Origin: Xenorhabdus nematophila ATCC 19061 | Lineage (GTDB): Bacteria; Pseudomonadota; Gammaproteobacteria; Enterobacterales; Enterobacteriaceae | DNA: 64,000 nucleotides | Direction of reading: 5' to 3' | Assembly (NCBI RefSeq): GCF_000252955.1 | Contig: NC_014228.1 | Span: forward strand, 3,628,701-3,692,700 | In this document: positions 1 to 8,553 of the stretch, piece after piece | Layout of the letters: every line of letters starts with the position of its first letter | Position numbering within the stretch: the first letter of the stretch is position 1 | The notes under the pieces: generated by a model | Database searches by the model: none | What the model saw: the letters and a program-made list of their open reading frames with translations, nothing else | What the model was told of the DNA's origin: nothing | Program-made: the position numbers and the translations under genes

Positions 1-192
1 TGAACCATGCTGTTTGATAAATTGAGCCACTTCTTCCATGCCTTCCAAATTATCTTTTTTCCAATTCTCGGCTTTGATACGTTGAGCTTCCTTGCTCATG
101 AGCTCATTAACAAAACCTGAAATATTGACCCCGGCAGAACTCAGGATGAGATAATTCTCTTTATCAACTGTTACATTAACTCTATGTTTCAT
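1..192 (-). CDS. ccdA: CcdA-type antitoxin, partial (runs off window start)
   Basis: The first 64 codons are visible, reading leftwards from an ATG at 192 with a ggagtg ribosome-binding site. The protein begins MKHRVNVTVDKENYLIL and continues with NISGFVNELMSKEAQRI and WKKDNLEGMEEVAQFI. This matches the CcdA family of the F-plasmid CcdAB type II toxin-antitoxin system: an N-terminal ribbon-helix-helix DNA-binding part, then the W-x-x-E-N/D-x-E-G-M toxin-binding region. CcdA neutralises the gyrase poison CcdB and represses its own operon. Family members are about 72 aa, so only a few residues are missing; ccdB should lie just outside the window. A perfect inverted repeat 28 bp upstream fits autoregulation. 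Chromosomal ccdAB loci are common in this clade. Family assignment is confident; activity cannot be judged without the partner. Confidence 0.85.
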   Translation of the reverse strand, partial: MKHRVNVTVDKENYLILSSAGVNISGFVNELMSKEAQRIKAENWKKDNLEGMEEVAQFIKQHGS

Positions 193-219
193 AATACACT
201 CCAATTACGCACTTTAAAA

Positions 220-236
220 ACACACTTTGAGTGTGT
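220..236. promoter_or_regulatory. Inverted repeat, likely ccdA operator
   Basis: acacact-ttg-agtgtgt is a perfect 7-bp inverted repeat with a 3-bp centre, lying 28 bp upstream of the ccdA start. Ribbon-helix-helix antitoxins bind short palindromes in their own promoters, so an operator role is inferred from position and symmetry only. Confidence 0.4.
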
Positions 237-301
237 ATTCAATAAGGATGAAATGCAAGCGGATTTTTATCCTATGCGCATAGCGAATGTAAGGAGGCTC
301 A

Positions 302-478
302 TTGAGTTATCACCGTGTAAGTGGAGCTTATGCGAGAACTGGCGATTATTTTCATTTTGCTATCAATATTATCGGAGATGCCATAAATTTCGAAAATAGC
401 CAACAGCTGGCAGCCTCAATGCCTTTTCATAATAGTAAGACTCTTATATTTCTCATTTATTTCCAAATAATTGATTAA
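302..478 (+). CDS. Small hypothetical ORF (58 aa), TTG start, possibly a 3'-truncated gene
   Basis: A strong Shine-Dalgarno sequence (aaggagg, 291-297) sits 4 nt before a TTG at 302. The frame is closed by a stop at 290-292, so no longer form exists. The product starts MSYHRVSGAYARTGDYFHFA and has mixed, protein-like composition for about 47 residues, then a hydrophobic tail (LIFLIYFQIID). The stop lies directly against the IS630 fossil that begins near 480, so the tail may be read-through into element-derived DNA and the gene may be clipped. I do not recognise a family. The ribosome-binding site is the main argument for translation; the non-ATG start and short length argue against. Confidence 0.3.
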   Translation: MSYHRVSGAYARTGDYFHFAINIIGDAINFENSQQLAASMPFHNSKTLIFLIYFQIID

Positions 479-479
479 A

Positions 480-625
480 ATGCTTTCAAAAAAAATTTTC
501 ACATTACGAAATAAGTTGCTACATAAATTGGCAACAGTGATTACGTATCACGGTTTCATGTAGTCAATGCCATAACCGTTCTATTTTGTTCAGCCAAGGA
601 GAGTAGACCGGCAGAAATAAAATGA
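480..625 (-). pseudogene. IS630-family transposase C-terminal remnant
   Basis: On the minus strand the frame reads FILFLPVYSPWLNKIERLWH, then a stop, then LHETVIRNHCCQFM, another stop, then QLIS and a third stop. The YSP-x-LN-x-IE motif carries the last catalytic glutamate of IS630-type DDE transposases, and the RNHC segment is typical of their C-termini. Three in-frame stops and loss of the N-terminal three quarters make it a fossil. The left flank of the glycine-rich gene at 622 is built on the edge of this remnant. Confidence 0.7.
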
Positions 626-855
626 AATTAAGATTAATCATAATACTGATATCAACATTAATTTTGCCTTTTTTATCATTACATGCTGAAACTTCACGTA
701 ATATCAATAAATACAAAATAATCGATTGCAATAATTTAAATAGAAAATCAGGAGAAAATGGCGAAGATGGAATACCTAACAGTGATTGCAAAGACGGGGG
801 TAAAGGTGGCTCAAACGGAGGGCATGATGGTAAAGATGGGCATAACGGTAATTGA
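622..855 (+). CDS. Small secreted glycine-rich peptide (77 aa)
   Basis: The product starts MKLRLIIILISTLILPFLSLHA, a clear Sec signal peptide with a likely cleavage after LHA. The mature part is about 55 residues. Its first half is polar with one Cys (IIDCNNLN). The second half is low-complexity and rich in Gly, Asp, Asn and Lys (NGEDG, GGKGGSNGGHDGKDGHNGN) with a second Cys. The ribosome-binding site is weak: a ggag lies about 20 bp upstream. It has no operon partner; a fossil transposase lies on one side and a convergent TetR gene on the other. Function is unknown. It could be a secreted effector, a coat peptide or a decaying fragment. Short length and atypical composition make the coding call uncertain, but the signal peptide supports it. 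Confidence 0.5.
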   Translation: MKLRLIIILISTLILPFLSLHAETSRNINKYKIIDCNNLNRKSGENGEDGIPNSDCKDGGKGGSNGGHDGKDGHNGN

Positions 856-1041
856 TAGATCTTGATAAAGATTAATCTATTGGGGATGGAATTCCTCGTG
901 ATCGTGAAGACACATTTGGACCGCAAATTGGGAGTGTCAGAAAACAGGGTCACATACCCATTTTACTGGTCTGAGGATTAAGAAAATTTTTCGCCGCTTG
1001 AGCTTTTACTTTTTACCATAAAGTTTCCTATGTTAGAGAAA

Positions 1042-1067
1042 GCGCTGATATAGTTACATTTCAGCGC
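1042..1067 (-). terminator. Hairpin downstream of the TetR gene
   Basis: gcgctga ... tcagcgc forms a 7-bp stem with a 12-nt loop, 33 bp past the stop of the TetR gene in its direction of transcription. Only a short T-rich stretch follows, so it may be a weak intrinsic terminator. Confidence 0.4.
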
Positions 1068-1099
1068 CTTGGCAAAATTGAATTGGGTATAAAAAATGA

Positions 1100-1738
1100 T
1101 TATTTCTCTACAATCCCATGTTCCAGCAATTTGAGTGCAGCATTAATACGTGGTGTGATATCCGTTTCTGGCAGAGGAGGAAGGATACCTAATGCCATTT
1201 TTCTGAGTGGTTCTGCAATAACCATTGAAATCACCAATTCGCTGATAATGTGAAAATCCATTTTTTTCAGGAATCCTTGTTGATATTGATGCTCAAACCA
1301 ATTAGCCAAAATAACACGGCTTCTTTCAATGCCACTTTGCTGATACTTATTCAAAAATGTTTCACAATGAGGAAAATCGGATTGTAATAATTTAAATAAT
1401 CCTACCGCATCAATAGATAACGATTTATCAGCTATTTCAAATAAATATAATTTCAATAGATTGATAACTTGCTGAGCGCTATTTGCCTCTCTCTCAAAGA
1501 CAGGAGTGAAATTATCTGTCCAGCGCGCGACAATTTTCTCAATGAGGTCTTCTCGATTTTTAACAAAACGGTAGAGTGTTTTTTTTGCAATACCAGCTTC
1601 CTTGGCAACAACATCCATAGTTGTTTTGTTATAACCTTGATTAATAAGAAGTAAAATTGTTACCTCATGAATTTTCTGACATATTTCCTTCTCAGGAATT
1701 GTGGGGCGTCCTCGTGGACGTGAAGGGTTTTCTGCCAT
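1100..1738 (-). CDS. TetR/AcrR-family transcriptional regulator
   Basis: 212 aa, starting MAENPSRPRGRPTIPEKEI from an ATG preceded by aggtgc. A basic R-P-R-G-R-P leader is followed by the TetR helix-turn-helix at about residues 18-65 (TTMDVVAKEAGIAKKTLYRF, with the usual T-x-x-x-I/V-A-x-x-A-G-I/V-x-x-x-x-x-Y pattern). The remaining helices to residue 212 would form the ligand-binding and dimerisation domain, whose inducer cannot be read from sequence. The length is normal for the family. No efflux or enzyme gene is adjacent: the fossil and small secreted peptide lie on one side and the porin, facing away, on the other. Its target may be its own promoter or the porin region, but that is only positional inference. 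Confidence 0.85.
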   Translation of the reverse strand: MAENPSRPRGRPTIPEKEICQKIHEVTILLLINQGYNKTTMDVVAKEAGIAKKTLYRFVKNREDLIEKIVARWTDNFTPVFEREANSAQQVINLLKLYLFEIADKSLSIDAVGLFKLLQSDFPHCETFLNKYQQSGIERSRVILANWFEHQYQQGFLKKMDFHIISELVISMVIAEPLRKMALGILPPLPETDITPRINAALKLLEHGIVEK

Positions 1739-2281
1739 TTTAGCACCTTATTATAACTTGTTAATATTTGTACCGCATTGGCGTGATTCAATTAAGAAAC
1801 AGAATTTACTGACTTAAATTAAATGAAGGAACTAAATCACTCTTCATCAAATACAGAAATTAAAGGGGCTTGTCAACAATATCAACTAATTATTATCACT
1901 CAGTCTATTATAAATAAACTAAAAATATAAATTAGCGTGGAAACGTTTCATTGATTGTATGAGTAAGTGTTTTTATTAATATATTTATGATTATAACTTA
2001 CTGTTTTAAATAACCATTATGTTTTTTAATTCTGTTTTGTCATTTGATATCTCATTATGATGTGACCTTCTTCACAAGGTGGCATTTTTTGCTAATTTTT
2101 GTTAGCAAAAGGTTTCGTTAAATCTTAATATCTTTATTGTTAGTTACAAATTTAACATTTAAATAACTAAAGCGTGTAAAATATTCCGCTCTCCTATTCT
2201 TTTATTCCAGAAAACTCTTTTTTGGAACGGGTATTTTTTGGCGATGGTGAAAAATAACAAAACTAATGAGGATTCACGATA
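1739..2281 (+). promoter_or_regulatory. Long AT-rich intergenic region with porin promoter
   Basis: 543 bp between the divergent TetR gene and the porin, with no credible ORF. The last 150 bp hold AT-rich motifs such as ttacaaatttaacattt at about 2142-2162, which resemble tandem OmpR-binding half-sites (TTACA/AACAT spacing) found upstream of ompF/ompC-type porins. The porin ribosome-binding site is aggattcacgata before the ATG at 2282. A micF-like antisense RNA was looked for and not recognised. OmpR control is inferred from the porin family, not shown. Confidence 0.35.
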
Positions 2282-3430
2282 ATGATAAAACACAACGCGA
2301 TAGCAATGGCATTTCCGGTACTTCTTATCACTGGGGCAGCAAATGCAGTTGAGATTTATAATAAAGATGGTAACAAAATTGATTTATATGGAAAGGCTGA
2401 CGTTCAGCGAACTTTCTCCAAATCAGCATCACAGGAAGGCGATGGTTCCGTTGGACGTGTAGGTATTAGAGGTTCAACCCAAATTACGGATAAAATGACG
2501 GGTTACGGCCGTTGGGAATTCAATATGATTGCCAATGGCACAGAAGTAGAGAGTGGTGAAAAAACCAGAACCCGTTACGCTTTCGCCGGATTGAAGTTTG
2601 GTGAATATGGCTCACTGGATTATGGTCGTAATATGGGTGTGATTTATGATGTTAACTCATGGACGGATAATTTGCCTGTCTTTGGCGGGGATTCCATGTC
2701 CGCAACAGATAACTACATGATGGGGCGTTCAACGGGGTTGCTGACATACCGTAATACTGACTTTTTCGGTTGGGTGAATGGCCTGAATTTTGCCATGCAG
2801 TATCAAGCTAAAAATGACAACAGCACTAAAAATAGCCGTAGTGATATTTCAAGACAAAACGGGGATGGTTATGGTTTTTCCAGCTCCTATGATTTGGGTA
2901 ATGGTATCAGTATTGCTGCTGCCTATGGCAGCTCTAACCGTACTTCTGCACAAAAACTGGGTACTGATGTAGCGACTCCTCTGGCTAAGGGAGATAAAGC
3001 TGAAGCATGGGGTGTTTCTACCAAATATGACAGGAATAATGTTTATCTGGCTGCTATGTATGGTGAAACCCGTAATTTAACCAGATTTGGTAGTTCAGTC
3101 GACAATCACACCATGTTCGCCAATAAAACCCAAAACATTGAGCTGACTGCTCAGTATCAGTTTGATTTTGGTTTCCGCCCATCCCTTGGTTTTGTCTATT
3201 CTAAGGGTAAAGATCTGGGCAATGATTTGGCTAACAAGGGCATATTGACAGATAAAGATTCTGAGGATTTGGTGAAGTATGTTTCAGTCGGTGCCTATTA
3301 TGACTTCAATAAGAATATGGGTACCTACTTTGAATATCAATTCAATTTGCTGAAAGACAATGATTTCACCAAAAAAGCCAATATCAGTACTGATGATGTC
3401 TTCGGTGTTGGTTTGGTTTACCGCTTCTGA
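2282..3430 (+). CDS. General outer-membrane porin (OmpC/OmpF family, OpnP-like)
   Basis: 382 aa. An N-terminal signal peptide ends in AANA, and the mature protein starts VEIYNKDGNKIDLYGKADV, the hallmark start of enterobacterial trimeric porins. The family's turn and strand signatures follow: GFRVGIRG-type (GRVGIRGSTQI), YGRWEF, RYAFAGLKFGEYGSLDYGRN and the loop-3 region DSMSATDNYM. The chain ends FGVGLVYRF, with the terminal Phe needed for outer-membrane assembly. It forms a 16-strand barrel for passive diffusion of small hydrophilic solutes. In Xenorhabdus the equivalent protein is OpnP, but paralogues exist, so no symbol is given. It is monocistronic, with a long upstream region and a hairpin shared with the convergent rdgC. 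Confidence 0.93.
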   Translation: MIKHNAIAMAFPVLLITGAANAVEIYNKDGNKIDLYGKADVQRTFSKSASQEGDGSVGRVGIRGSTQITDKMTGYGRWEFNMIANGTEVESGEKTRTRYAFAGLKFGEYGSLDYGRNMGVIYDVNSWTDNLPVFGGDSMSATDNYMMGRSTGLLTYRNTDFFGWVNGLNFAMQYQAKNDNSTKNSRSDISRQNGDGYGFSSSYDLGNGISIAAAYGSSNRTSAQKLGTDVATPLAKGDKAEAWGVSTKYDRNNVYLAAMYGETRNLTRFGSSVDNHTMFANKTQNIELTAQYQFDFGFRPSLGFVYSKGKDLGNDLANKGILTDKDSEDLVKYVSVGAYYDFNKNMGTYFEYQFNLLKDNDFTKKANISTDDVFGVGLVYRF

Positions 3431-3455
3431 TTGAGAAAAATAGCAAGTGTGATTT

Positions 3456-3500
3456 CGTTGAACTGCCTCAATGGATATGACTATTGTAGGCAGTTCGTCA
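3456..3500. terminator. Hairpin between convergent porin and rdgC
   Basis: gaactgcct (3460-3468) pairs with aggcagttc (3488-3496), and the inner CAAT/ATTG extends the stem. It lies between two convergent stop codons (3430 and 3505), so it can serve both transcripts. No strong T-run is present on either side. Confidence 0.5.
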
Positions 3501-3504
3501 GTGA

Positions 3505-4416
3505 TTATCTTTCTGCTTCACCGCCCAGTGCATCAATCGTATTTTTGATCAGCGCACTTAATTCTCCTGTCATTAAAGTAAAATCGGCGTCGAATCGTTG
3601 GGCAACATCGTCACGATCGATATCATCATTTTGTTCGCGCAGGGTTTCACTGAACTTGATGCGTTTGAGGGAGCCATCATCTGACAACATAAACTGGATG
3701 CGTTCTTCCCAATCCAATGCCAGTTTGGTGACATATTTACCGGATTCAATGTGAGCCGCAATTTCGTCTGATACCAGCTCTTGCTTCTTACAGCGAATAA
3801 TGCCACCTTCTTCCAGAATGGCTTTCAGTTCTGCTTCATCCATCAGGGCATAACCTGTAGGCAGGTTACCAGAACGAACCCATTCAGTTAAAGTCAGTTC
3901 AACAGGCTCGGTGAATGTCAGAGGAACGACTGGCAATGATCCCAGTGTTTTTCTCAGCAATGCCAGATTATCTTCAGCGCGTTTTGCACTGGCTGCATCG
4001 ACAATGATCAGATTGTTAACCGTGTCGATCCAGATAGAGGTCTGGCTAAAACGGCTGAATGCTCTTGGCAGTAAAGTGTGGATTACTTCATCTTTCAGGG
4101 AATCTTTTTCTGTTTTTTTCAACTTACGATGCTGTTCGCCTTCCAGGCGGGCTATTTTGGTCTGTAATTCCTGCTTAATCACGGGAGAAGGCAGCATTTT
4201 TTCTTCCTTGCACGCGCAGATTAAGATTTGATTGCCTGAAGCATGAGTCAATGCTGCCCCGCGGGAACCCATCGGGGAAACCCAACCCGTTTTCATCATA
4301 TCTTGACTACCACACGGGGTGAATGCCAATGGGCTTAATTGTTTTTCCAGTTCATCCGCAGAAAGAGAAATTTCCCGGTTTAAACGGTAAATCATTAAAT
4401 TTTTGAACCATAACAT
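3505..4416 (-). CDS. rdgC: Recombination-associated protein RdgC
   Basis: 303 aa, the same length as E. coli RdgC, if the ATG at 4416 ([20 protein letters not shown]) is used. An in-frame ATG 60 bp upstream adds residues with no family counterpart, and gggg lies just before the chosen start. RdgC forms a dimeric ring that binds DNA non-specifically and restrains RecA filament assembly and strand exchange; it localises to the nucleoid. Family-specific blocks are visible: [63 protein letters not shown] and [16 protein letters not shown]. It is divergent from mak, as in E. coli, so this pair is conserved core context. It converges on the porin gene. Confidence 0.95.
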   Translation of the reverse strand: MLWFKNLMIYRLNREISLSADELEKQLSPLAFTPCGSQDMMKTGWVSPMGSRGAALTHASGNQILICACKEEKMLPSPVIKQELQTKIARLEGEQHRKLKKTEKDSLKDEVIHTLLPRAFSRFSQTSIWIDTVNNLIIVDAASAKRAEDNLALLRKTLGSLPVVPLTFTEPVELTLTEWVRSGNLPTGYALMDEAELKAILEEGGIIRCKKQELVSDEIAAHIESGKYVTKLALDWEERIQFMLSDDGSLKRIKFSETLREQNDDIDRDDVAQRFDADFTLMTGELSALIKNTIDALGGEAER

Positions 4417-4607
4417 GCAGTTACCCCATATTGTTGCGCATTGTGACAAAGGTCGTCTTAAAACATAAGGGTGCATAATAACGAATCATGTGACGAAGCC
4501 CTAGAACTTCATCAGTTTCATATAATAACTTCCTTATTTTCATATAATAAAAAGCATTATCACACTCAGAGTGTATTGGGATAGGTTTGAAATCAAAAAG
4601 GTAAGCT

Positions 4608-5513
4608 ATGCGTATAGGCGTTGATCTCGGTGGAACTAAGATTGAGGTGATTGCATTAAGCGATCAGGGGAACGAGTTATTTCGCAAGCGGGTGGACACA
4701 CCGCGTGATAACTACCCACAAACGTTGGCAGCGATTGTTGGGCTAATTAACGATGCGGAACAGGCTACAGGGCAGCAAGGCACAGTAGGGATTGGTATAC
4801 CGGGTGCCATTTCGCCTTTTACCGGGCAAGTGAAAAATGCCAATTCAGTCTGGTTGAATGGTCAGGTATTGGATAAAGATATCTCTGCTTTGTCAGGACG
4901 AAAAGTGCGTATTGCCAATGATGCAAATTGTCTGGCGGTGTCGGAAGCCACTGATGGAGCAGGTGCCGGAATGCCGATGGTATTTGCGGTCATCATTGGT
5001 ACGGGGTGTGGTTCTGGGATTACATTCAATGGCAGAGTACATGCGGGCGGGAATGGGCTGGCTGGAGAATGGGGACATAACCCGTTGCCGTGGATGGATG
5101 AAGAAGATCGTGCCTATCAGGCTGAAATCCGTTGTTTCTGTGGCAAGCCGGGATGCACCGAAATGTTTGTGTCGGGAACCGGATTCATGACGGATTATTT
5201 TCGCTTGAGTGGAGTACAGAAGAAAGGGCATGAAATTGTAGAAGCGTTGACGCAGGGAGATGAATTTGCAGAACTGGCAATGCGCCGATATGAAAGACGC
5301 CTGGCACGGGCTTTGGCACAAGTGATCAACTTGTTAGATCCTGATGTTATTATATTGGGTGGGGGGATGAGTAACGTTGACCGCCTTTATCAAACATTAC
5401 CGGATTTAGTGGAAAAGTGGGTTTTGGGTGGAGAGTGTGCGACACCAATCAGGAAAGCGGTGCATGGGGATTCTAGCGGAGTGCGCGGTGCTGCCTGGTT
5501 GTGGCCTCAGTAA
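4608..5513 (+). CDS. mak: Fructokinase Mak (ROK family)
   Basis: 301 aa, starting [20 protein letters not shown]. It phosphorylates fructose (and weakly other hexoses) with ATP in the cytoplasm. The N-terminal phosphate-binding loop DLGGTK is at residues 6-11, and the catalytic region [11 protein letters not shown] is near 103-113. The ROK zinc-binding segment around residues 155-190 has GHNPLPW followed by [10 protein letters not shown]-terminal [14 protein letters not shown] and the ending [12 protein letters not shown] match E. coli Mak closely. It is divergent from rdgC with a 191-bp gap that must hold both promoters; that gap includes an imperfect acact/agtgt inverted repeat at 4562-4574. 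An alternative ROK hexokinase role is unlikely given the conservation. Confidence 0.93.
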   Translation: MRIGVDLGGTKIEVIALSDQGNELFRKRVDTPRDNYPQTLAAIVGLINDAEQATGQQGTVGIGIPGAISPFTGQVKNANSVWLNGQVLDKDISALSGRKVRIANDANCLAVSEATDGAGAGMPMVFAVIIGTGCGSGITFNGRVHAGGNGLAGEWGHNPLPWMDEEDRAYQAEIRCFCGKPGCTEMFVSGTGFMTDYFRLSGVQKKGHEIVEALTQGDEFAELAMRRYERRLARALAQVINLLDPDVIILGGGMSNVDRLYQTLPDLVEKWVLGGECATPIRKAVHGDSSGVRGAAWLWPQ

Positions 5514-5576
5514 ATGGCTGCGTATTCCTGTCACTGACAGGTATGGATTGAAATTACCTGAATCTGAGATCCTTAA

Positions 5577-5637
5577 TATCTCTTTTGTCTTCCAAGTTGC
5601 AGCTGTCAGGGCTGCATCTTGAAATCTATTGGATATA
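5577..5637. repeat. Miniature ERIC-like hairpin repeat
   Basis: Only the two ends of an ERIC element are present: cttccaagttgcagc, a short loop, then gctgcatcttgaaat and ttggatata. It folds as a hairpin and matches the copies at 26153-26209 and 34312-34378 and the ends of the full ERICs at 13575 and 60490. It lies between mak and cpdB. Confidence 0.65.
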
Positions 5638-5771
5638 AACAGATGGTTATTTATCTTCCATTATCTTTTGGCTTAAAAACAACGCGAAATATTGTTACCT
5701 CTATTTTTATTATTAACATTACACTCGTGTTGATAAAATTATCAACAGAAAAACGGAAGCTGTAATAAAGA

Positions 5772-5909
5772 AAACGTTTTGCGGTTTCTAAATACAATAG
5801 CCTGATCCTGTTTGTTGAAACGGCATATGATGATGCCCGTAGTGACAATCCGGCTTACAAAGATAAAAAACAAACCATTCTGGGAACAGGTGCCCGTTTG
5901 TCTTTTTAA
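5772..5909 (+). pseudogene. C-terminal fragment of an outer-membrane beta-barrel protein
   Basis: An open stretch of 45 codons, without a start, directly after two stop codons reads LILFVETAYDDARSD ... NPAYKDKKQTILGTGARLSF and then stops. Alternating hydrophobic/polar residues and a terminal Phe are typical of the last beta-strands of an outer-membrane protein. The rest of the gene is gone. The porin family cannot be assigned. It lies 57 bp upstream of cpdB and behind a mini-ERIC, so it looks like the leftover of a deletion in the mak-cpdB interval. The remaining DNA between 5514 and 5965 holds only the mini-ERIC and the cpdB promoter. Confidence 0.5.
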
Positions 5910-5965
5910 GCAAAATTTAATCAGGGAGGATCGAGGGTTCTCCCATAATCATTTTATAAAGGGGC

Positions 5966-7927
5966 ATGATGAAAAAAATGTTGAAAATATCAACATCAAC
6001 ATTGGCAATGCTGGTGGCATTCAATGTGAATGCAGCGACAGTTGATCTGCGGGTAATGGAAACCTCAGATATTCACAGTAACCTGATTGATTTCGATTAT
6101 TTTAAAGACAAATCCACTGAGCAGTTTGGGTTGGTTCGTACCGCAAACTTAATCAAAGCCGCCAAGGCGGAAGCAACCAATGCAATTCTGGTTGATAACG
6201 GTGATTTGATTCAGGGCAGCCCACTGGCTGACTACATGGCGGCAAAAGGCTTGAAACAAGGGGATGTCCATCCTGCACACCAACTGATGAACACGATGGG
6301 ATATACCGTAGGTAACTTTGGTAACCATGAATTCAACTTTGGGCTGGATTATCTGGAACAGGCCATTGCCGGTGCCAAATTCCCTTATATCAACGCCAAT
6401 ATCATGGATGCCAAAACCGGAAAAAACTATTTCACGCCTTATATTATTGTTGATACACCGGTAAAAGATCGCGAAGGTAAAGAACATACCATTAAGGTGG
6501 GTTATATCGGTTTTGTTCCGCCGCAAATCAGCATTTGGGACAAAGCAAATCTGGACGGCAAAGTCATTGTTAATGACATTACCGAAACCGCGAAAAAATT
6601 CGTTCCTCAAATGAAAAAAGAGGGCGCTGACCTGATTATTGCTATCCCGCATTCTGGCTTTTCTCAAGAACCTTATCAGGCGATGGCAGAAAACTCAGTT
6701 TACTACCTGAGTGAAGTTCCGGGCATTAATGCCATCATGTTCGGTCATGCTCATGGAGTGTTCCCGGGCAAGGAGTATGCAGCAGTCAAGGGTGTTGATG
6801 TTGCCAATGGCACGGTCAATGGTATTCCCGCTGTGATGCCGGGTCAGTGGGGTGATCATCTGGGTGTTGTTGATATGGTTATTAATAACGATGCTGGTGA
6901 ATGGAAAGTCGAATCTGCTAAAGCAGAAGCCCGCCCTATCTACGACAAGACTCATAAAAAAGCCTTAGTTGAGCGTGATGGCAAACTGGCTTCCATCATT
7001 GAAAAAGATTATCAGGGCACCCGCGATTTCGTCAGTAAATTGATTGGTAAAGCCTCGGCTAACATGTACAGCTATCTCGCTTTGATCCAAAGCGATCCAA
7101 CCGTTCAGATCGTCAATGATGCGCAGGTTGATTACACCAGACGCTTCATTCAGGGTGATCCGAATCTGGAAGGCATTCCTGTTTTAGCAGCGGCGGCACC
7201 TTTTAAAGCAGGTGGACGCAAAAATGCGCCAGCTGACTTTGTAGAGGTGGAAAAAGGTGATCTGACCTTCCGTAATGCAGCCGATTTGTATCTCTATCCA
7301 AATACACTGGTCGTCGTGAAAGCAACGGGGGCGGATGTCGTTGAATGGCTGGAATGTTCTGCCGGCATGTTTAACCAGATCGATCCCAATTCGACTAAGC
7401 CACAAGCATTGCTGAATTGGGATAGCTTCCGTACTTATAATTTCGACACCATTACGGGTGTTAACTATAAGCTAGACCTGACCCAGCCCGCAAAATATGA
7501 CACTGACTGCCAGCTTATCAATAACGGTGCGAATCGCATCAAAGACGTGACCTATCAGGGCAAGCCGATTGATCCGAAAGCCACGTTCCTGATCGCAACG
7601 AATAACTATCGTGGTTATGGCGGCAAATTTGCGGGAACGGGTGAAGACCACATCGCGTTCGCCTCACCGGATGAAAACCGCACCATTCTGGCTGCTTACA
7701 TTTCCAGAGTGACCAAAGAGAAAGGTGTCGTATCAACACAGGCTGAAAACAATTGGTCATTCCTGCCAATCAAAACCGATAAACCGTTGGATGTGCGCTT
7801 TGAAACTTCACCCTCTGAAAAAGCAACGAAATTTATCAAACAACACGCCCAATATCCTGTGAAATACCTGAAAAATGATGATATCGGTTTTGCTATCTAT
7901 CAAATTGATCTGACAAAGAAAAAATAA
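5966..7927 (+). CDS. cpdB: Periplasmic 2',3'-cyclic-nucleotide 2'-phosphodiesterase / 3'-nucleotidase CpdB
   Basis: 653 aa, close to the 647 aa of E. coli CpdB. The signal peptide is [20 protein letters not shown] through VNA, giving a mature start [16 protein letters not shown]. The N-terminal calcineurin-like metallophosphatase domain (about 25-300) shows the metal ligands in [31 protein letters not shown] and GHAHGVFPG. The C-terminal 5'-nucleotidase domain (about 370-600) shows [23 protein letters not shown] and FASPDENR, which form the nucleotide stack. It degrades 2',3'-cyclic nucleotides and 3'-nucleotides to nucleosides in the periplasm, feeding uptake and the deo pathway encoded further along this window. 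The ATG at 5966 follows aagggg. The gene is monocistronic with a hairpin downstream. Confidence 0.95.
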   Translation: MMKKMLKISTSTLAMLVAFNVNAATVDLRVMETSDIHSNLIDFDYFKDKSTEQFGLVRTANLIKAAKAEATNAILVDNGDLIQGSPLADYMAAKGLKQGDVHPAHQLMNTMGYTVGNFGNHEFNFGLDYLEQAIAGAKFPYINANIMDAKTGKNYFTPYIIVDTPVKDREGKEHTIKVGYIGFVPPQISIWDKANLDGKVIVNDITETAKKFVPQMKKEGADLIIAIPHSGFSQEPYQAMAENSVYYLSEVPGINAIMFGHAHGVFPGKEYAAVKGVDVANGTVNGIPAVMPGQWGDHLGVVDMVINNDAGEWKVESAKAEARPIYDKTHKKALVERDGKLASIIEKDYQGTRDFVSKLIGKASANMYSYLALIQSDPTVQIVNDAQVDYTRRFIQGDPNLEGIPVLAAAAPFKAGGRKNAPADFVEVEKGDLTFRNAADLYLYPNTLVVVKATGADVVEWLECSAGMFNQIDPNSTKPQALLNWDSFRTYNFDTITGVNYKLDLTQPAKYDTDCQLINNGANRIKDVTYQGKPIDPKATFLIATNNYRGYGGKFAGTGEDHIAFASPDENRTILAAYISRVTKEKGVVSTQAENNWSFLPIKTDKPLDVRFETSPSEKATKFIKQHAQYPVKYLKNDDIGFAIYQIDLTKKK

Positions 7928-7946
7928 ACCTGCGCGGTACTGATGG

Positions 7947-7973
7947 CTGCTTCCCTGCTTATCGGGGAAGCAG
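7947..7973 (+). terminator. Hairpin after cpdB
   Basis: ctgcttccc pairs with gggaagcag around an 8-nt loop, 20 bp past the cpdB stop. A run of Ts is short (gatgattattg), so efficiency is uncertain. Confidence 0.6.
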
Positions 7974-7977
7974 GATG

Positions 7978-8047
7978 ATTATTGACACCCGATAGATTTT
8001 AAGTGGCTGCCAATTCAAGTAGTGGCCTGAAAGATCAAAGGGATATA
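7978..8047. repeat. Degenerate ERIC-like hairpin, interrupted at its right end
   Basis: cacccgatag...ttaagtggctgcc ... ggcctgaaagatcaaagggatata resembles the mini-ERIC at 34312-34378 (acccgtcg..taagtggccgcc ... gggtata) but is more diverged. The IS630-type deletion element starts inside the terminal TATA at 8044. Confidence 0.35.
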
Positions 8048-8415
8048 CCAATCTAACTTGAAGATGCAGGTTTTAAAATCTGAAAATGGTCAGTCAGTTC
8101 AGCGGGTTGTTCGGCAGAGAGATGGCTTTCAGAGCCGCCATTTTCCGGGGTGAGTTTTTCCTGAGCGAGGAAATCTTTTAGGTGACGGCTGACCGTACTG
8201 TCATGAATACGCAAGGCCCGGGCAATCCTCTGAGCTGTCCAGCCTTCATGAGCCAGAAGCCCGGCCTTGATGCGGTCACAGACCCGACTGTCACGCGTTG
8301 TATTGTGCATCAATTCGGGGGGGCATTTTTGGTCTGGTGTCAGATGAATTTTCAGGGTGGCAAGCATGATTTGGTTTGGATAAGAAATCAAGCATCTTCA
8401 ATGGCGATTGGTATA
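8044..8415 (-). mobile_element. Internally deleted IS630-family element with matched terminal inverted repeats
   Basis: Left end 8044-8067 (tataccaatc...ttgaagatgc) and the reverse complement of right end 8392-8415 agree at about 20 of 24 positions, and both begin with TA, the target duplicated by IS630/Tc1-like elements. The 372-bp interior keeps only the transposase N-terminus. It is a non-autonomous deletion derivative that could in principle be mobilised in trans. 8416-8553 downstream is AT-rich and holds nothing recognisable. Confidence 0.65.
8053..8391 (-). pseudogene. IS630-type transposase, N-terminal DNA-binding part only
   Basis: 112 codons. The segment DRIKAGLLAHEGWTAQRIAR, continuing ALRIHDSTVSRHLKDFLAQ, is the N-terminal helix-turn-helix of IS630-family transposases, which are normally about 340 aa. 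The DDE catalytic domain is absent and the frame runs out through the left inverted repeat (ILKPASSS). It cannot transpose by itself. If translated, the product could act as an end-binding competitor, which is speculative. Confidence 0.65.
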
Positions 8416-8553
8416 GACATAAAAGTTGCCCCTGCAGGGGCAACTTTTATATGAATGAAAGTAATATATTAATTTTTAAGTATAATTATCAACCAATTAT
8501 TTTATATGCAAATATTTTACAAAATTCATAATTACTTATTTTCCAATGAAATA

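Noticed and set aside
564..953. 129-codon minus-strand ORF opposite the secreted peptide
   Set aside because: Only its last 20 codons resemble a protein (IS630 remnant); the rest is antisense to the signal-peptide gene and low in protein-like composition.
5812..6045. 77-codon plus-strand ORF before cpdB
   Set aside because: Out of frame with both the outer-membrane fragment and cpdB; no ribosome-binding site.
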